Shown here one piece after another: positions 25,517 through 33,784 of a stretch of DNA of 64,000 bases (its first letter is position 1; the number at the start of each line of letters is the position of its first letter). Made by a program: the position numbers and the translations under genes. Source of the stretch: UBA9620 sp965220695 (GTDB lineage: Bacteria; Acidobacteriota; Vicinamibacteria; Vicinamibacterales; UBA8438). The stretch spans positions 3,348,001-3,412,000 of the forward strand of contig OZ244838.1 of assembly GCA_965220695.1 (NCBI GenBank), in the 5' to 3' direction. Below the pieces are notes generated by a model. That model searched no databases. It was given only the letters and a program-made list of their open reading frames with translations, and was not told where the DNA came from.

Positions 25517-25963
25517 TGCGGCAACGGCGGCAACTTCTCACCAGGTAATGTAAGACATTCGGACCCTGGCGACACATTCATCGTGGCATTGTCGAAGTCA
25601 ACGGCAAATCGCCGCCTGGTCGGATCCAATGGGACGTCCCTGGGCAGGTTGACGCCGACCATCTCGGCCCAGGACCGGGGTAGGCGGCCGGCGCGGTCAA
25701 CGTCGTGCTCGACGTCGGGTCGTCCGGATGTGGAGCGGATCAACTGCATCAACAGCTGCAACGTCCTGGATTTGCCTGCGCCGTCGGGCAGCGGATCAAC
25801 TGCATCAACAACTGCAACGTCCTGGATTTGCCTGCGCCGTCGGGCAGCGGATCAACTGCATCAACAACTGCAACGTTCTGGATTTGCGCGCGCCGTCGGG
25901 CAGCGGGTAGCCCGGCACCTCGCCGTAGTCGACTTTTGACGAGACATGGTCGAGCGCGAGCAT
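25513..25963 (-). pseudogene. Hypothetical protein gene disrupted by a triplicated 56-bp unit
   Basis: From ATG 25963 (MLALDHVSSKVDYGEVPGYP) the frame enters the first of three 56-bp repeats, shifts in the second and stops after 52 residues. With only one repeat unit (112 bp removed) the frame runs unbroken for 112 residues to the TGA that overlaps the pilD start. The downstream half is protein-like (GRLPRSWAEMVGVNLPRDVP and DPTRRRFAVDF, ending LPPLPQ) and resembles C-terminal ends of pilus-linked hypothetical proteins I have seen only as a pattern. No function is assigned. An assembly artefact at the repeat is possible. Confidence 0.65.
25737..25904 (-). repeat. Three tandem copies of a 56-bp unit
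   Basis: Units begin at 25737, 25793 and 25849 with GGATCAACTGCATCAACA. The first two differ at one position in the plus-strand orientation and the third at a few. 56 is not a multiple of three, so each added copy shifts the reading frame, and the second phase contains a stop, so any copy number above one breaks the gene. Confidence 0.95.
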
Positions 25964-26053
25964 CGGCCGCGACCACCAGAATCAGACGACAGGGTCCTTC
26001 TTGAACTCGTGCAGACGGATGACATCACACAATCTGGCGCCAGTGGGCCAACT

Positions 26054-27280
26054 CTACTCTGACACTCCCCCGGCCGTGGCACGATCGAGTTCCAGTTCGA
26101 TCGCCGCCTCGAGATACTGCGGTTGCAACCCCCCCTTGATCAACACGCCGTTGATGACGAACGTGGGGGTCGCCTCGACATCAATGATGCCCCCCAACGC
26201 GATGTCTGCCTTCACCGCCTCCAGGGTCGCTTCGTACTGCTCGTCGAAATCCGACATTCCGGCGACTTCGCCCAGCGCCTCCACCACTGTCTCCCGCGAC
26301 AGTGATGGCTGATTCTCGTACAGCCAGCGCGCCATCCGCTCGTCTCGACCCTCACGTCTGGCAAGACGCACCGCCACGGCTGCCTCGCACGCTCCCATGT
26401 GCATTCCGCGCGGCGTTTGCTCGTTGCACTCCGGGTCGAGTGGATAGTCGATGCTGACGTGGCGGACAGCGCCGGGATGACTCGACTCGAACCGCGCGAA
26501 AATCGGTTCGTACGCCAAGAAGGTCGCCGCGCAGGAAGGACACTGGTAGTCGTTGAATTTCACTACCAGCACCTTGGCTCCGTCGCGAGGAACGGGCAAC
26601 TCGACCCGCGGCTGCCCATCCCAGTAGCGAACGAACGCCGACTCGCCATCGGAGCCAACGGCGCCAGCGCCAGCGGCAGCGTCGGTCACAGCGGGCACTG
26701 TCAACGCAACCGGTTCGGCGCGAAACGCCAAGAGTGCGGCCGCTGTACTCGCCAGATACAGGACCGCGACACCCAACGCGACCGGACTCCGCGTGAGACG
26801 TCGGACGTCGCCGGCGATGCGGCCCGGGATCGACAGCCACGGTACCGAACTGGTCGCCCCGGACAGGAGGAAGATCCCGACGACCGCCACATAGACGACG
26901 ACACAGAGCAGGCACACCGCGTCAAGCAGGGCGAAGGAGGCGTAACCGAGGAACAGCACGGTCGCGAGCCCGATCGTCGAGAGCACCAGCAGATAGCCGC
27001 CGACGTTCTCCCTCAGACCGACAGAGCCACGGTCCGCTGCCAGCGTCAACAGAAAAACCAGCCCGAACCAGAATGCGCCGATCAGGGCGACCGGAATATC
27101 CCAGACCGACCCGTAGGGACTCAGATATGCCTGTGTGCAACTGACGGTCTCGTTGATATCGCAGAAGCTCGAATAGCCGGGGTCCTGGACCAACTGGAAG
27201 TGCACGTATGTCGAGGTGCCAGCCGCCACCAGGCCGATCAGGGCCAGCGTCAGAATGGCGCGACGAACGAACTGGCTCAT
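26054..27280 (-). CDS. Fusion of vitamin K epoxide reductase (VKOR) and DsbA-like thioredoxin domains
   Basis: A 408-residue membrane protein for disulfide formation. The N-terminal half has four or five membrane helices with the VKOR loop cysteines (CDINETVSC near 40-48) and the quinone-side pair VCLLCVV near 122. The C-terminal half (about 215-400) is a periplasmic thioredoxin fold with NDYQCPSCAATF near 243 and the cis-Pro motif ATPTFVING near 375. VKOR would recycle its own DsbA domain. It follows pilA and precedes pilD, so pilus subunits with Cys pairs (PilA-like ...SCNG, PilW-like) are plausible clients. Confidence 0.92.
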   Translation of the reverse strand: MSQFVRRAILTLALIGLVAAGTSTYVHFQLVQDPGYSSFCDINETVSCTQAYLSPYGSVWDIPVALIGAFWFGLVFLLTLAADRGSVGLRENVGGYLLVLSTIGLATVLFLGYASFALLDAVCLLCVVVYVAVVGIFLLSGATSSVPWLSIPGRIAGDVRRLTRSPVALGVAVLYLASTAAALLAFRAEPVALTVPAVTDAAAGAGAVGSDGESAFVRYWDGQPRVELPVPRDGAKVLVVKFNDYQCPSCAATFLAYEPIFARFESSHPGAVRHVSIDYPLDPECNEQTPRGMHMGACEAAVAVRLARREGRDERMARWLYENQPSLSRETVVEALGEVAGMSDFDEQYEATLEAVKADIALGGIIDVEATPTFVINGVLIKGGLQPQYLEAAIELELDRATAGGVSE

Positions 27281-27336
27281 GGTGTCACTCCTCCCTCAGG
27301 AGGGGCCGCCGCCGCGGCGTACCCGCTCATCGCGTG

Positions 27337-27909
27337 CTACTGGATTGGTGTGGCGCCTGCCGGGGCGCCGTTCTGGGTAGCCGGAATGGCGGCCGTCGAC
27401 TGATAGATCGTGGCCCCCTGATTCGTTCCAAAGAAACGTATACCTCCACCAGCCGTGGGCGCCGCACTCACGAAATAGGTCGAGACCACCGTGCCGGCAG
27501 CGGCCCCGTTGCAGGACGCCGGAGCCCCGGCCGCCGCCGGACCAGCCGTCAACGTTATCGTGTAGCTGCTCTTCACTGCCGGATCACTGCCCAGGTCCGT
27601 GCCGATGAAACCGTCGCCACCGCCGACCGTCGGCGGCGTCCCAAGGTTTACGAGCGACGGCGCGTAGAACCCGCTGCCGCATCCGGCGGCATAAATCGAT
27701 TGGGCGCTGTTGATGGCGCGGAGCGACGCGATGGCCGAGGCCTCGTTCCCCGCTCGACGCGCTTGCAGCAACCCGGGAACGGCGATGGCGCCAAGGACCC
27801 CGATGATCGCCACGACGATCAGCAGCTCGATCAACGTGAAGCCTCTGCTGTGTCTCACTCTTGTCTTCTCCTGCATGCCGTTGTCGTCATCCGATGCACT
27901 TCGATTCAC
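27337..27909 (-). CDS. pilA: Type IV major pilin (PilA-like)
   Basis: A 190-residue prepilin. GTG 27909 is favoured because GGAGG lies 8 bases upstream; an internal ATG at 27876 lacks one. The processing site is RHSRG/FTLIELLIVVAIIGVLG with Glu+5, followed by AIAVPGLLQARRAGNEASAI. The globular part is rich in Gly, Ala and Thr with two Cys residues (GCGSG, ASCNG). A strong sigma54 promoter lies about 75-90 bases upstream, as is usual for pilA genes. Confidence 0.93.
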   Translation of the reverse strand: MNRSASDDDNGMQEKTRVRHSRGFTLIELLIVVAIIGVLGAIAVPGLLQARRAGNEASAIASLRAINSAQSIYAAGCGSGFYAPSLVNLGTPPTVGGGDGFIGTDLGSDPAVKSSYTITLTAGPAAAGAPASCNGAAAGTVVSTYFVSAAPTAGGGIRFFGTNQGATIYQSTAAIPATQNGAPAGATPIQ

Positions 27910-27982
27910 GGATACGCCCTCCTCAATTCCTCGATGTTCGGATCTGTCCGCATGACAGCGGCATCCGAATGGAGAGAGGACA

Positions 27983-27998
27983 TGCAAACAAAGAGCCA
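27983..27998 (-). promoter_or_regulatory. Sigma54-dependent promoter of pilA
   Basis: The minus strand reads TGGCTC, five bases, TTGCA (27998-27983), matching the sigma54 consensus TGGCAC-N5-TTGCW at all but one position, including the GG and GC doublets at correct spacing. It ends about 74 bases before the pilA start. The activator normally encoded nearby survives only as fragments at 28194-28353. Confidence 0.75.
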
Positions 27999-28143
27999 TT
28001 CTGACCGGATCCAGGCGTCGATCTCGCTTGTTGCTCTAAACAAGGAGTTTACTTGACGGAGGTCCGGAAACCAACGGTCTCGACATGAGAGGTGAATCGA
28101 CGCGTGACGCATCAGGGCAACCGCGGGTTGTCGTGTCAGCGAC

Positions 28144-28180
28144 CCAATCGAATGCAGCGGGTTTTTGAGCCACCGAGTGT
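28144..28180 (+). repeat. Degenerate end of the CTAG repeat family
   Basis: ATCGAATGCAGCGGG followed by TTTTTG and CCAC matches the inner end of copies 1, 2 and 4 (15 identical bases, then similar). The terminal CTAG is not kept. It lies in the 534-base pilA-pilC gap next to the decayed activator gene. Confidence 0.55.
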
Positions 28181-28193
28181 CAACCCAGGTAGT

Positions 28194-28353
28194 TTTCTTC
28201 AGTCTGCCAACAACATGCCTGACGAGCGGCAGGATGTCCTGTTCCCGTTCCCGCAGCGGCGGCACATTGAATCTGATGATATTGACCCACGCACCTCATC
28301 CGCACCTTGATGCCCCGCATCTGGGGACTCTCGCCGACGACGTCCCGACCTTC
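28194..28353 (-). pseudogene. Decayed sigma54-dependent activator (PilR/NtrC-like) fragments
   Basis: One frame reads GRDVVGESPQMR, the typical entry to a sigma54 AAA+ domain. About 45 bases later another frame reads VNIIRFNVPPLREREQDILP and continues PLVRHVVGRLKK, the typical segment after the sensor region of the same domain. Everything between (Walker A, GAFTGA, Walker B; about 160 residues in intact proteins) is absent, as are the receiver and DNA-binding domains. Position between pilC and pilA is that of pilR in related clusters. Confidence 0.7.
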
Positions 28354-28443
28354 CGTATTCAGCATGCTGGAGATCCGTTCGCGCCCAAAGACTGGATGAG
28401 CACCGGGCATCCTTTCTTTCTCCGGCGTCACACGGTGCGCAAA

Positions 28444-29655
28444 CTATCCGGCCATCCGGCCGATCAGGTCGAAGATGGGCAGATACATCGCGATGACGAT
28501 GCTCCCCACGAGCACACCCAGACACGCGATCATGACCGGCTCGATCAGGGTCAACATCCCGGCGACCGCGGTATTTACCTCCTCTTCGTAGAAATCCGCA
28601 ATCTTGGCCAACATCGTGTCCAGCGTACCAGTCGCCTCGCCCACGTTGATCATCTGCGTCACCATGGGCGGAAACACCCCGGTCCCGCGAAGGGACCCAG
28701 ACACCGTCTCGCCGCGCTCAATGGCGGCTCGGGTCTCCCTGATCGCATCCTCGATAATGGCATTCCCCGCCGTCCTTGCGGTGATGTCGAAGCCCTCGAG
28801 AATCGGGACGCCTGAGCCGAGCAACGTCGCGAGAGTGCGGCAGAAACGGGCGACCGCCTCCTTTCCGACGATCCGGCCCAGGACCGGTGTCTTGAGCAAC
28901 GCCCTGTCCACGGCACGGCGCCCCCGCTTCGTCGCGCGGGCCCTGCGGAAGACAAGCGTCAGCATCACCCCGCCCAGTATGAGGAACGGAGTGTACGTCA
29001 CCAGCGAGTTGCTCATCGCGATGACAATGCGCGTGGGCAGCGGCAGCGTGGCTCCCAGACCGGCGAACAGGTTCGCGAACGTGGGAATCACCTTCCACAG
29101 AATGGCGCCGACCACGATCGCCGCGATCGTCAGGACTGCAATCGGATAGGTCATCGCAGACTTGACCTGCGCCGTGAGTTTGACGTTTTTTTCGATGTGG
29201 ATCGCCAGCCGCTTGAGAATGGTGTCGAGAATCCCGCCGGCCTCGCCGGCCGCCATCATGTTGGAGTAGAGCGCATCGAACGCGCTCGGGTGTTTCCGCA
29301 TCGAGTCAGCGAGACCGGTTCCCCCTTCGATGTCAGCGCGCGTTTGCAGGATAATTCGACGAAAGTTCTTGTCCTCTTCCTGATTGCCGAGAATCTCCAG
29401 GCATTGCACCAGTGGCAGACCAGCATCGATCATCACCGAGAACTGCCGTGTGAATACCGCCAGATTCCTGGCCGGCACGGGCTTGACACGGCGAGGTCGC
29501 AGCGCCCAGACCCACCCGCGCACCGAATCGATTCTGGTGACGAAGACCTGTTCACGTCGCAGGGCGGCCACCGCGGCTTCGAGCGTGTCGGCGCTCGTCC
29601 GCCCGCTGACGGGTTGCCCCGCACGGGTCCGACCCGAGTAAGCGAAGGTCGTCAT
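28444..29655 (-). CDS. pilC: Type IV pilus inner-membrane platform protein PilC
   Basis: PilC (GspF family) is the membrane platform on which PilB and PilT act. The 403-residue product has an N-terminal ARM-like start (FAYSGRTRAGQPVSG), two T2SSF domains (FTRQFSVMIDAGLPLVQCLE near 90; FCRTLATLLGSGVPILEGF near 290) and three membrane segments, the last near the C-terminus. It lies 29 bases after pilT in the same direction. Confidence 0.95.
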   Translation of the reverse strand: MTTFAYSGRTRAGQPVSGRTSADTLEAAVAALRREQVFVTRIDSVRGWVWALRPRRVKPVPARNLAVFTRQFSVMIDAGLPLVQCLEILGNQEEDKNFRRIILQTRADIEGGTGLADSMRKHPSAFDALYSNMMAAGEAGGILDTILKRLAIHIEKNVKLTAQVKSAMTYPIAVLTIAAIVVGAILWKVIPTFANLFAGLGATLPLPTRIVIAMSNSLVTYTPFLILGGVMLTLVFRRARATKRGRRAVDRALLKTPVLGRIVGKEAVARFCRTLATLLGSGVPILEGFDITARTAGNAIIEDAIRETRAAIERGETVSGSLRGTGVFPPMVTQMINVGEATGTLDTMLAKIADFYEEEVNTAVAGMLTLIEPVMIACLGVLVGSIVIAMYLPIFDLIGRMAG

Positions 29656-29684
29656 CGACTGAATCCAGCGCTGCTCGAACGCTC

Positions 29685-30812
29685 CTACCGTGGCGGCGTC
29701 AGTGAACGACGTTCGATGCGCCGCCCGCCCGCACCGGTCACGGCACCCGTCCCGCGCGATATCAAATCCCGCAGTTCACCCCGCATCGACGAAGCCGCCA
29801 GCGCAGTCTCCACGGACACCAGCCGAGACGTGACGAGAGTCGCAAGCGACTGGTTCATCGTTTGCATCCCGTACTTTTCCTGCCCTGCCTGCATGACGGA
29901 GTAGAGCTGATGAATCTTGTCTTCACGAATCAGGTTTCGGATCGCCGCGGTCGGTACCATGATCTCGACGGCCCCCACCCGACCGCCGCCGGAGCGCCTT
30001 GGCAGCAGCGTCTGACACATGACGCCCTCGAGCACCAGCGACAACTGCGTGCGCACCTGGCCCTGCTGGCTGTCCGGAAACACATCGATGATCCGGTTGA
30101 TGGTCTGGTACGCGGAATTGGTGTGCGCGGTCGCGAACGTCAGGTGGCCCGTCTCTGCGATCCGCAGCGCTGATTCGACCGTTTCGAGATCTCGCAACTC
30201 CCCAATCAACACCACGTCCGGGTCTTCGCGCAACGCCGCACGCAACGCGTTCGCGAAGCTCTTCGTGTCGCTGTTGACCTGTCGTTGGTTGACGACGCAG
30301 TTCTTGTGGGAGTGGAGATACTCGATCGGATCTTCAATCGTCAGGATGTGCGCGTGCCGGTCCGAGTTGATCTTGTCGATCAGTGCCGCCAACGTCGTGC
30401 TCTTCCCGCTGCCGGTGGGTCCCGTGACCAGCACCAACCCCCGCGAATGATCGGCCAGCCGCTCTATGACCGGAGGCAATCCCAGTTCCCGCACACTGCG
30501 TATCTCGTCGGGAATCACGCGGTACACGGCGGCCACGGCGCCCCGTTGACGAAAGACATTGCCGCGGAATCGCGCGATGCCGCGGACGCTGAACGAAAAA
30601 TCGAGCTCGAACGAGCCTTCGAACTGCTCCTTCTGGCTGTCCGTCAGGACGCTGTACACGAGTTGTCTGGTTTCGGCCGCTCCAAGCGGAGGCAGATCAA
30701 GCGGCCGGAGTGAACCATCGACCCTCACCTGCGGTGGCGAATTGGTCGTGATGTGCAGGTCGGACGCTTTGATCTCGACGGTCGCCTTCAGCAGTTCAGA
30801 CAGGCTACGCAC
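29685..30812 (-). CDS. pilT: Type IV pilus retraction ATPase PilT
   Basis: A hexameric ATPase that powers pilus retraction and twitching. The 375-residue product shows ASDLHITTNSPPQVRVDG, Walker A GPTGSGKST near 130, the Asp box TIEDPIEYLH, the Walker B region REDPDVVLIGELRD, the His box HLTFATAHTN and the PilT-specific AIRNLIRE motif. GTG 30812 follows the pilB TAG without a gap, so the two are coupled. Confidence 0.96.
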   Translation of the reverse strand: MRSLSELLKATVEIKASDLHITTNSPPQVRVDGSLRPLDLPPLGAAETRQLVYSVLTDSQKEQFEGSFELDFSFSVRGIARFRGNVFRQRGAVAAVYRVIPDEIRSVRELGLPPVIERLADHSRGLVLVTGPTGSGKSTTLAALIDKINSDRHAHILTIEDPIEYLHSHKNCVVNQRQVNSDTKSFANALRAALREDPDVVLIGELRDLETVESALRIAETGHLTFATAHTNSAYQTINRIIDVFPDSQQGQVRTQLSLVLEGVMCQTLLPRRSGGGRVGAVEIMVPTAAIRNLIREDKIHQLYSVMQAGQEKYGMQTMNQSLATLVTSRLVSVETALAASSMRGELRDLISRGTGAVTGAGGRRIERRSLTPPR

Positions 30813-32567
30813 CTACGTGACCGTTTCCTTCAACACTTCTTCAATGGTCGTCTGCCCCGCCGCGATCTTGTCCAGCCCGCTGGCGCGCAACGTCAGCATG
30901 CCGTCATCGATCGCGTGCCGCCGCAACTCGATTACTGATCGTCCCTGCAGAATCATTCGGCGAATGTCGTCGGTGACCCGCATCACTTCGTAGAGACCGA
31001 TGCGTCCCTTGTAGCCTGTCCCGTTGCACCGTTCGCAGCCGGAACCGCGTCGAGGCGTCACCGTGACGGCCTGCTCCGCGGAGAATCCGATCTCCATGAG
31101 CGTCGGAGCTGGGGCCGGGTGGTCCTCCCCACAGGTGTCGCACACCCGGCGCACCAGTCGTTGGGCGCAGATGAGGTTGACGGCACTGGCCACGAGAAAC
31201 GGCTCGATTCCCATGTTCACGAGTCTGTTGACGGCGCTCGGGGCGTCATTGGTGTGCAGGGTCGACAGAACGAGATGCCCGGTAAGGGCCGCCTTGATCG
31301 CAATCTCGGCCGTTTCGACGTCCCGAATCTCACCGACGAGGATGACGTCCGGATCCTGGCGGAGGAACGACCGCAACGCAGCGGCGAAGTTCAACCCGAT
31401 GCTTTCGTGCATCTGCACCTGGTTGACGCCGGCCATGTTGAACTCCACCGGGTCCTCCGCGGTCACGATGTTGGTGGCGAGGGTGTTGATCCTGGCGATT
31501 GCCGAATACAGGGTGTTCGTCTTGCCGCTGCCGGTGGGTCCGGTGACGAGCACGAGTCCCCAGGGCCGGCTGATCGCTTCCTCGAATCTGGACAGCGCTG
31601 CCGCCTCGAATCCGAGTTTCCTCATGTCGAGCATCAACTGGCTCTGGTCGAGCAGCCGCATGACGATCTTCTCGCCGAACAACGTCGGGAGGCACGATAC
31701 GCGCAGATCGATGTGCTTGGCGCCGCCACCGGCGCGCAGGCGGAGCTTGATCCGCCCATCCTGCGGCAGACGTTTCTCGGCGATGTCGAGCTGCGCCATG
31801 ATCTTGAGCCGCGACGTGATGGCGTCCCGGAGATTTGGCGGCGGCGCCATCTCTGTGTACAAGGTGCCGTCAATGCGAAATCGGATCCGATACTCCTTTT
31901 CGTACGGCTCGACGTGGATGTCGCTGGCGCCCTTCCGGATCGCGGACGCCAGTACGACATTCACCAGACGGACGACCGGCGCCTCACCGCCCTGCTTCTC
32001 GATGGAGAGAACGTCGGCGCCCTCCACCACCTCGAGCACTTCGACTTCGTCGTCCTTTCGATCCGGCATTCTCTCGAGAGGACTTCTCTCCAGCGCGCGT
32101 GAGTTCGCGCTGGTCTCCTGAGCGTTTGGTGTGGTGTCCTTGCGCTTGCCGTAGTACCGGTCAATCGCGGCGAGGACCGCCGTTTGCACGGCGACGACAG
32201 GCTCGACCTGATATCCGGTCATGAACTTGATGTCGTCAACGGCAAAGATATTTGTGGGATTGGACATCGCGAGCGTCAGGGTCGCTCCGGCCAGGCTGAC
32301 GGGTACGACCTCGTACTTTTCCGCAGTGGCCGCGGGAACCAGCTTGATGACGCCCGCGTCAATGTCGAACTCTGCGAGGTTGATGGAGGGCACACCGTAT
32401 TGCCTGCTCATCAGTGAGACGACTTCCTCATCTTCGACGAACCCGAGTTGCGCGAGAGCAAACCCGAGTTCCCCACCATGAGACTGCTGACGGTCCAGAG
32501 CCTCCTGCAACTGGGCGGCAGTGATGCGTTCCTCTTTGACGAGCAACTCGCCGATTCGAACGGTCAT
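30813..32567 (-). CDS. pilB: Type IV pilus extension ATPase PilB
   Basis: The assembly ATPase of the pilus. ATG 32567 (MTVRIGELLVKEERITAAQL, 584 residues) is preceded by AGGA at 6 bases. An N-terminal MshEN-type domain (GELGFALAQLGFVEDEEVV) is followed by the GspE ATPase with Walker A GPTGSGKTNT near 345, DPVEF, RQDPDVILVGEIRD and GHLVLSTLHTND, and a zinc tetracysteine motif (CDTCGE ... GCERCNGTGYKGRIGLYEV) near the C-terminus. Gene order pilB-pilT-pilC is standard. Confidence 0.96.
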   Translation of the reverse strand: MTVRIGELLVKEERITAAQLQEALDRQQSHGGELGFALAQLGFVEDEEVVSLMSRQYGVPSINLAEFDIDAGVIKLVPAATAEKYEVVPVSLAGATLTLAMSNPTNIFAVDDIKFMTGYQVEPVVAVQTAVLAAIDRYYGKRKDTTPNAQETSANSRALERSPLERMPDRKDDEVEVLEVVEGADVLSIEKQGGEAPVVRLVNVVLASAIRKGASDIHVEPYEKEYRIRFRIDGTLYTEMAPPPNLRDAITSRLKIMAQLDIAEKRLPQDGRIKLRLRAGGGAKHIDLRVSCLPTLFGEKIVMRLLDQSQLMLDMRKLGFEAAALSRFEEAISRPWGLVLVTGPTGSGKTNTLYSAIARINTLATNIVTAEDPVEFNMAGVNQVQMHESIGLNFAAALRSFLRQDPDVILVGEIRDVETAEIAIKAALTGHLVLSTLHTNDAPSAVNRLVNMGIEPFLVASAVNLICAQRLVRRVCDTCGEDHPAPAPTLMEIGFSAEQAVTVTPRRGSGCERCNGTGYKGRIGLYEVMRVTDDIRRMILQGRSVIELRRHAIDDGMLTLRASGLDKIAAGQTTIEEVLKETVT

Positions 32568-32622
32568 GGATTTCCTGGCTCCGCTCCGGAACGGACAGCC
32601 ATTGTTTGGGAATGACAAGAGA

Positions 32623-32638
32623 TGCAAGAACTGTGACA
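32623..32638 (-). promoter_or_regulatory. Possible sigma54 promoter of pilB
   Basis: The minus strand reads TGTCAC, five bases, TTGCA (32638-32623), about 56 bases before the pilB start. Spacing and the GC of the -12 element are correct, but one G of the -24 GG doublet is replaced by T, so it is weaker than the pilA site. Confidence 0.3.
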
Positions 32639-32813
32639 TTTCTCGTGACACTTTCCCGCCAGCACCTCGTACAGACAAGGTAGTGTCATCCGGTTGCCTG
32701 GCCAGATCATTCGGCCACGGGAGGAGGGGGAATCGCTGACCCGTGTGATCAACGCCGGGTCGTAGCAGCCCGATGTCCCGGCGCTGTCCGCCCGGCATCG
32801 AGGGCGGGAGGAT

Positions 32814-33365
32814 TCAGCCGACGAGCACAGCGGCCGCGATGACGGTGGTCCAGAGGCCGTTCTTGTCGCCGACGGCAGTCTGGGTGACGTTCTGGGTCCG
32901 GACGATCTGGGTCGAGAGCCGGTACACTTCCTTCTTCTCGTCCCAGCTCTTGTCCGGATCGAAATCGAGTCCGAGGGTGGTCGCCAACATTTCCGCCGCC
33001 AGTTCCTCCGCGTAGTCCCCTGCCGTCTCTTCGTTCTCTCCAAAGCTATGGTGCTCAGAGAGATAGCCGAACAATTTTCTGTCTCGGGGAATCGCCACAC
33101 CGATGGTCGCCGCAACGAGCCGGTGGGCTTCGCGCGTCGCCGCCTCGGACATCACCACGAAGGTGACCTGACCCGGTTTCAGCCTCCTGACCCCATCCGC
33201 CTTTGTCAGGATCTTGCACCCCGGAGGGAAAATGCTGGAGACACGGACGAGATTGCAAGCGGCAATGCCCGCCGACCGAAGGGCCAATTCGAACGACGTA
33301 AGCTTCTCGCGATGCTTGCCGACACCCTTGGTGAAGAAGAGCTCCTTGGGGACGAGTTCGATCAC
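32814..33365 (-). CDS. pdaD: Pyruvoyl-dependent arginine decarboxylase
   Basis: It converts arginine to agmatine, the entry to polyamine synthesis. GTG 33365 has GGAG 6 bases upstream and gives 183 residues. The family signature NLVRVSSIFPPGC holds the self-cleavage site between Ser43 and Ser44, where the second Ser becomes the pyruvoyl group. LFFTKGVGKHREKLTSFE and AAEMLATTLGLDFD are also typical. A longer in-frame N-terminus (to 33458) is open but lacks family similarity. It is upstream of pilB on the same strand but not obviously part of that operon. Confidence 0.92.
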   Translation of the reverse strand: MIELVPKELFFTKGVGKHREKLTSFELALRSAGIAACNLVRVSSIFPPGCKILTKADGVRRLKPGQVTFVVMSEAATREAHRLVAATIGVAIPRDRKLFGYLSEHHSFGENEETAGDYAEELAAEMLATTLGLDFDPDKSWDEKKEVYRLSTQIVRTQNVTQTAVGDKNGLWTTVIAAAVLVG

Positions 33366-33784
33366 TGCACGCTCCGGTCGTCGACGCCGCACCGCCGTGA
33401 AAGGCCCGGTGGCCAACTCGGGACGCGAGCGTCCCATCCGACAAATGGGGCACACCAATCGCGGGCGCGACGTGGGATTGGATTCGGCATTCGTGACCGA
33501 GAAACAACGTGTCCCGGCTGGACGGTCCGCCCGCCGATCATATAGCGAACCTCTGTTGACGGGACACTAGGTCAACCGCTTGCACCCTGTCAAGGCAAGG
33601 TCCGGGCCGGAGTCAGTCATCGGCAATCAGCGAACAAACGACCTCACAATTCCGTCTACTCAGTGGGTGGCGTACGTGCGGAACGATGGTGAGGCTCGAC
33701 CGCGATACAATAGTGGGCTTCCAATGTAGCCCGCCAGTTCAACCCTGCAACTGATCATCACGTTGGAAACTACCGGTCACCACG
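33366..33784. other. Divergent pdaD / YIP1 intergenic region
   Basis: 419 bases without a recognisable gene. A TACAAT at 33706-33711 could be the -10 of the + strand gene at 33785 but no good -35 is placed before it. Around 33550-33590 the minus strand carries two TTGAC motifs 17 bases apart, possible -35 elements of pdaD without a clear -10. I see no repeat or RNA gene. Confidence 0.4.

Noticed and set aside
25737..25904. Walker-A-like reading (DGAGKS) in the 56-bp units
   Set aside because: It arises in only one unit variant and frame, without any other ATPase motif around it.
25235..25939. 234-codon + strand frame covering the 56-bp repeats
   Set aside because: Mostly antisense to pilD; the minus-strand reading is supported by the ATGA overlap and by the exact 113-codon frame after removing two repeat units.
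32763..32773. TAGCAGCCCG resembling the repeat end, near pdaD
   Set aside because: Only ten bases match, it is not at a stop codon and no second end is nearby, so chance is likely.
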